A stretch of 7,100 bases of DNA, from assembly GCA_016191305.1 (NCBI GenBank), contig JACPOX010000292.1, positions 1 to 7,100 on the forward strand. Direction: 5' to 3'. The notes beneath the pieces are model-generated. The model had not been told where the DNA came from. It saw nothing but the letters and a program-made list of their open reading frames with translations, and made no database searches. Positions 6,124 to 7,100 of this stretch are shown here, in pieces. This DNA is from Legionella longbeachae. Lineage in GTDB: Bacteria > Pseudomonadota > Gammaproteobacteria > Legionellales > Legionellaceae. Made by a program: the position numbers and the translations under genes. Within the stretch, counting starts at the first letter, position 1; each line of letters begins with the position of its first letter.

Positions 6124-6801
6124 TTAGTTCTGAATATTATACATCACCTCACATGTAGGTTCTTCGTTAAGTTTTTCTTTTTGTTTAAACTGCGTTTCAT
6201 TACTCACTTTCTGCGGAGCAATCAGATTGACAAAGGCTTCAATGTTATTAATCTGCCTCCCCTCTCCAAACTGGTCAACCCTGTTATATCGGAAAGCAGT
6301 GATGCCAATTGCTAGCGCAATAGCTGATAGAAGAAAGGCTCCAAAGAGTAGATTGGGAACCATTGCCAGTAGAGTTGCTGCCGTGGCAATGTCCCCAGTA
6401 GCCTTGGACAGACCAATGAGACCAATGATAATAATCGATGTCATACCAAAAACACTATCCCCAACTCGTCCATTTATCGAACTCTGAATTTGTTCTTTAT
6501 TCTCAGTGAGGTATTCTTTTAGTTCCTTCAGATGCTGACGCAAAGACTGATAATCAGTTTGGTTTGGATTTTTTAACATTAGGATTGCTTTAGCTAAAAG
6601 TGGTGTTAGCTCAGGAGATTCTGAATCTCGTAAAAGGACGATTAACGCCTGAAGTCCCCTTAAAAAGCGTTTGCCGCTTGCTACCAGCTCCGTTTTTTTA
6701 ATGCGTTCTGGGGATGTATAATGACTATTCAAAAACGAGGATCTCGATAATTGCAGCTGCAATTGTTGTTCAAATTCCTTGACCTCATCATGCCAACTCA
6801 T
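6124..6801 (-). CDS. Membrane protein of unknown function (coiled-coil-like N-terminus, two hydrophobic segments)
   Basis: I do not recognise this 225-residue protein. Residues 1-110 are soluble, rich in Leu, Gln, Lys and Glu, and probably helical (EVKEFEQQLQLQLS; SLRQHLKELKEYLTENKEQIQ). Two hydrophobic stretches follow: VFGMTSIIIIGLIGL (117-131), and a longer one within about 138-170 (AATLLAMVPNLLFG, then AFLLSAIALAIGITAF). A polar tail with several charges ends at 225. There is no signal peptide. This suggests an inner-membrane hairpin with both ends on one side; an exported effector is another possibility if the host is Legionella. The start is set by the AAGGAG ribosome binding site (6813-6808), six bases before the ATG at 6801. 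A further in-frame ATG at 6816 would add five residues but has no such site and overlaps this one. A perfect TATAAT on the minus strand at 6909-6904 could be its -10, though its -35 is poor. It is convergent with the amidotransferase and appears to be a single-gene unit. Confidence 0.75.
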   Translation of the reverse strand: MSWHDEVKEFEQQLQLQLSRSSFLNSHYTSPERIKKTELVASGKRFLRGLQALIVLLRDSESPELTPLLAKAILMLKNPNQTDYQSLRQHLKELKEYLTENKEQIQSSINGRVGDSVFGMTSIIIIGLIGLSKATGDIATAATLLAMVPNLLFGAFLLSAIALAIGITAFRYNRVDQFGEGRQINNIEAFVNLIAPQKVSNETQFKQKEKLNEEPTCEVMYNIQN

Positions 6802-6970
6802 AAACCTCTCCTTCATTTAACACTTTCAAATTCCAAAACAGTAACACAATCTTTTTTATTTACAATATGTTAAAGAAATCCAAGTTCCACAAAGTCTTTG
6901 AAAATTATAGGTTAAGAGTTGGTGTGTTATGTGAGCGATTGAAGTGCATCAGGGGCACATCATGCATCCA

Positions 6971-7017
6971 GGGTCAGGTCTTTCCTTTTCCCTATAGATA
7001 AAGGAAAGACCTGACCC
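6971..7017. repeat. REP/RAYT-type palindrome with a perfect 18-bp stem
   Basis: The arm at 6971-6988 (beginning GGGTCAGGTCTTTCC) is the exact reverse complement of 7000-7017, with an 11-base loop at 6989-6999. GGGTCAGGTCTT/AAGACCTGACCC palindromes recur in many proteobacterial genomes beside or away from Y1-type REP transposases, so this is probably a copy of a dispersed repeat. That link is from memory. The right arm is followed by CGTTTTG, so it might also end transcription running rightward, but the T-run is short and no gene reads into it here. Confidence 0.75.
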
Positions 7018-7039
7018 CGTTTTGTTAATGAAAAGAGCA

Positions 7040-7095
7040 TTAATTCAACACGCCTGTCGTAATCCCCTCCTGCTTGAAGATGCTTGCTGAATTAA
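7040..7095. repeat. 8-bp inverted repeat near the window end
   Basis: TTAATTCA (7040-7047) and TGAATTAA (7088-7095) are exact complements 40 bases apart, just beyond the REP-like palindrome. They could be ends of a small non-autonomous element or part of a longer repeated block with the palindrome. With arms this short and AT-rich, chance is a fair alternative. Confidence 0.25.
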
Positions 7096-7100
7096 AACAA

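Noticed and set aside
6097..6487. Plus-strand open stretches opposite the membrane protein
   Set aside because: They are opposite-strand shadows with no ribosome binding sites or motifs.
6802..6816. ATG at 6816 as the start of the membrane protein
   Set aside because: The AAGGAG ribosome binding site lies between this ATG and the one at 6801, and nothing suitable precedes 6816.
6962..7091. Minus-strand open stretch (SKHLQAGGDYDRRVELML and on) reading through the palindrome to a TGA
   Set aside because: It has no start signal and a stop just upstream at 7092-7094, and it crosses the REP-like stem. It is more likely repeat sequence that happens to be open.

Overview
The window is AT-rich DNA with compact genes, GGAG-type ribosome binding sites and convergent or divergent gene pairs. 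Protein style (AT-driven codon use, a secreted GH3 enzyme, a coiled-coil/two-helix membrane protein of unknown family) and a REP-like 'GGGTCAGGTC' palindrome suggest a gammaproteobacterium, most likely Legionella or a relative. This is inference from memory; there is no rRNA or other marker gene to confirm it.

Layout. (1) 1-527, minus: start of an exported glycoside hydrolase family 3 protein, cut by the window edge, with a plausible promoter at 557-585. (2) 596-1385, minus: a decayed strip holding a frameshifted remnant that resembles the UPF0158 C-terminus and a SAM-methyltransferase shortened at both ends. (3) 1395-1877, minus: a MarR-family regulator, divergent from (4) a plus-strand block at 2136-5955. 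That block has a GCS2/YbdK-type carboxylate-amine ligase (broken), a RimJ/RimL-type GNAT acetyltransferase and an asparagine-synthase-like amidotransferase of the kind that makes N-acetylglutaminylglutamine amide (NAGGN). (5) 6124-6801, minus: a membrane protein of unknown function, convergent with the amidotransferase. (6) 6971-7017: a perfect 18-bp-stem palindrome of REP/RAYT type, with a further inverted repeat up to the window end.

How the genes may work together. A peptide-forming ligase, an N-acetyltransferase and a C-terminal amidotransferase under a divergent MarR regulator would make an acetylated, amidated dipeptide such as an osmolyte. In the known NAGGN pathway the acetyltransferase is fused to an ATP-grasp ligase. 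Here there is no ATP-grasp domain, and a GCS2-type ligase stands in its place, so this may be a variant route. In this genome the ligase has lost about 100 bp, including the conserved FGxHVHVG segment, and has changed frame. The pathway is therefore probably off or altered here, although the other two enzymes are intact. The regulator/ligase spacer carries a 12-bp inverted repeat that overlaps the best promoter for the regulator, as expected of an autoregulated MarR system.

I saw no tRNA, rRNA, CRISPR array, transposase gene or intact phage gene. The short spacers not listed as features (528-556, 5956-6054, 6105-6123, 6817-6970) show no supportable gene.
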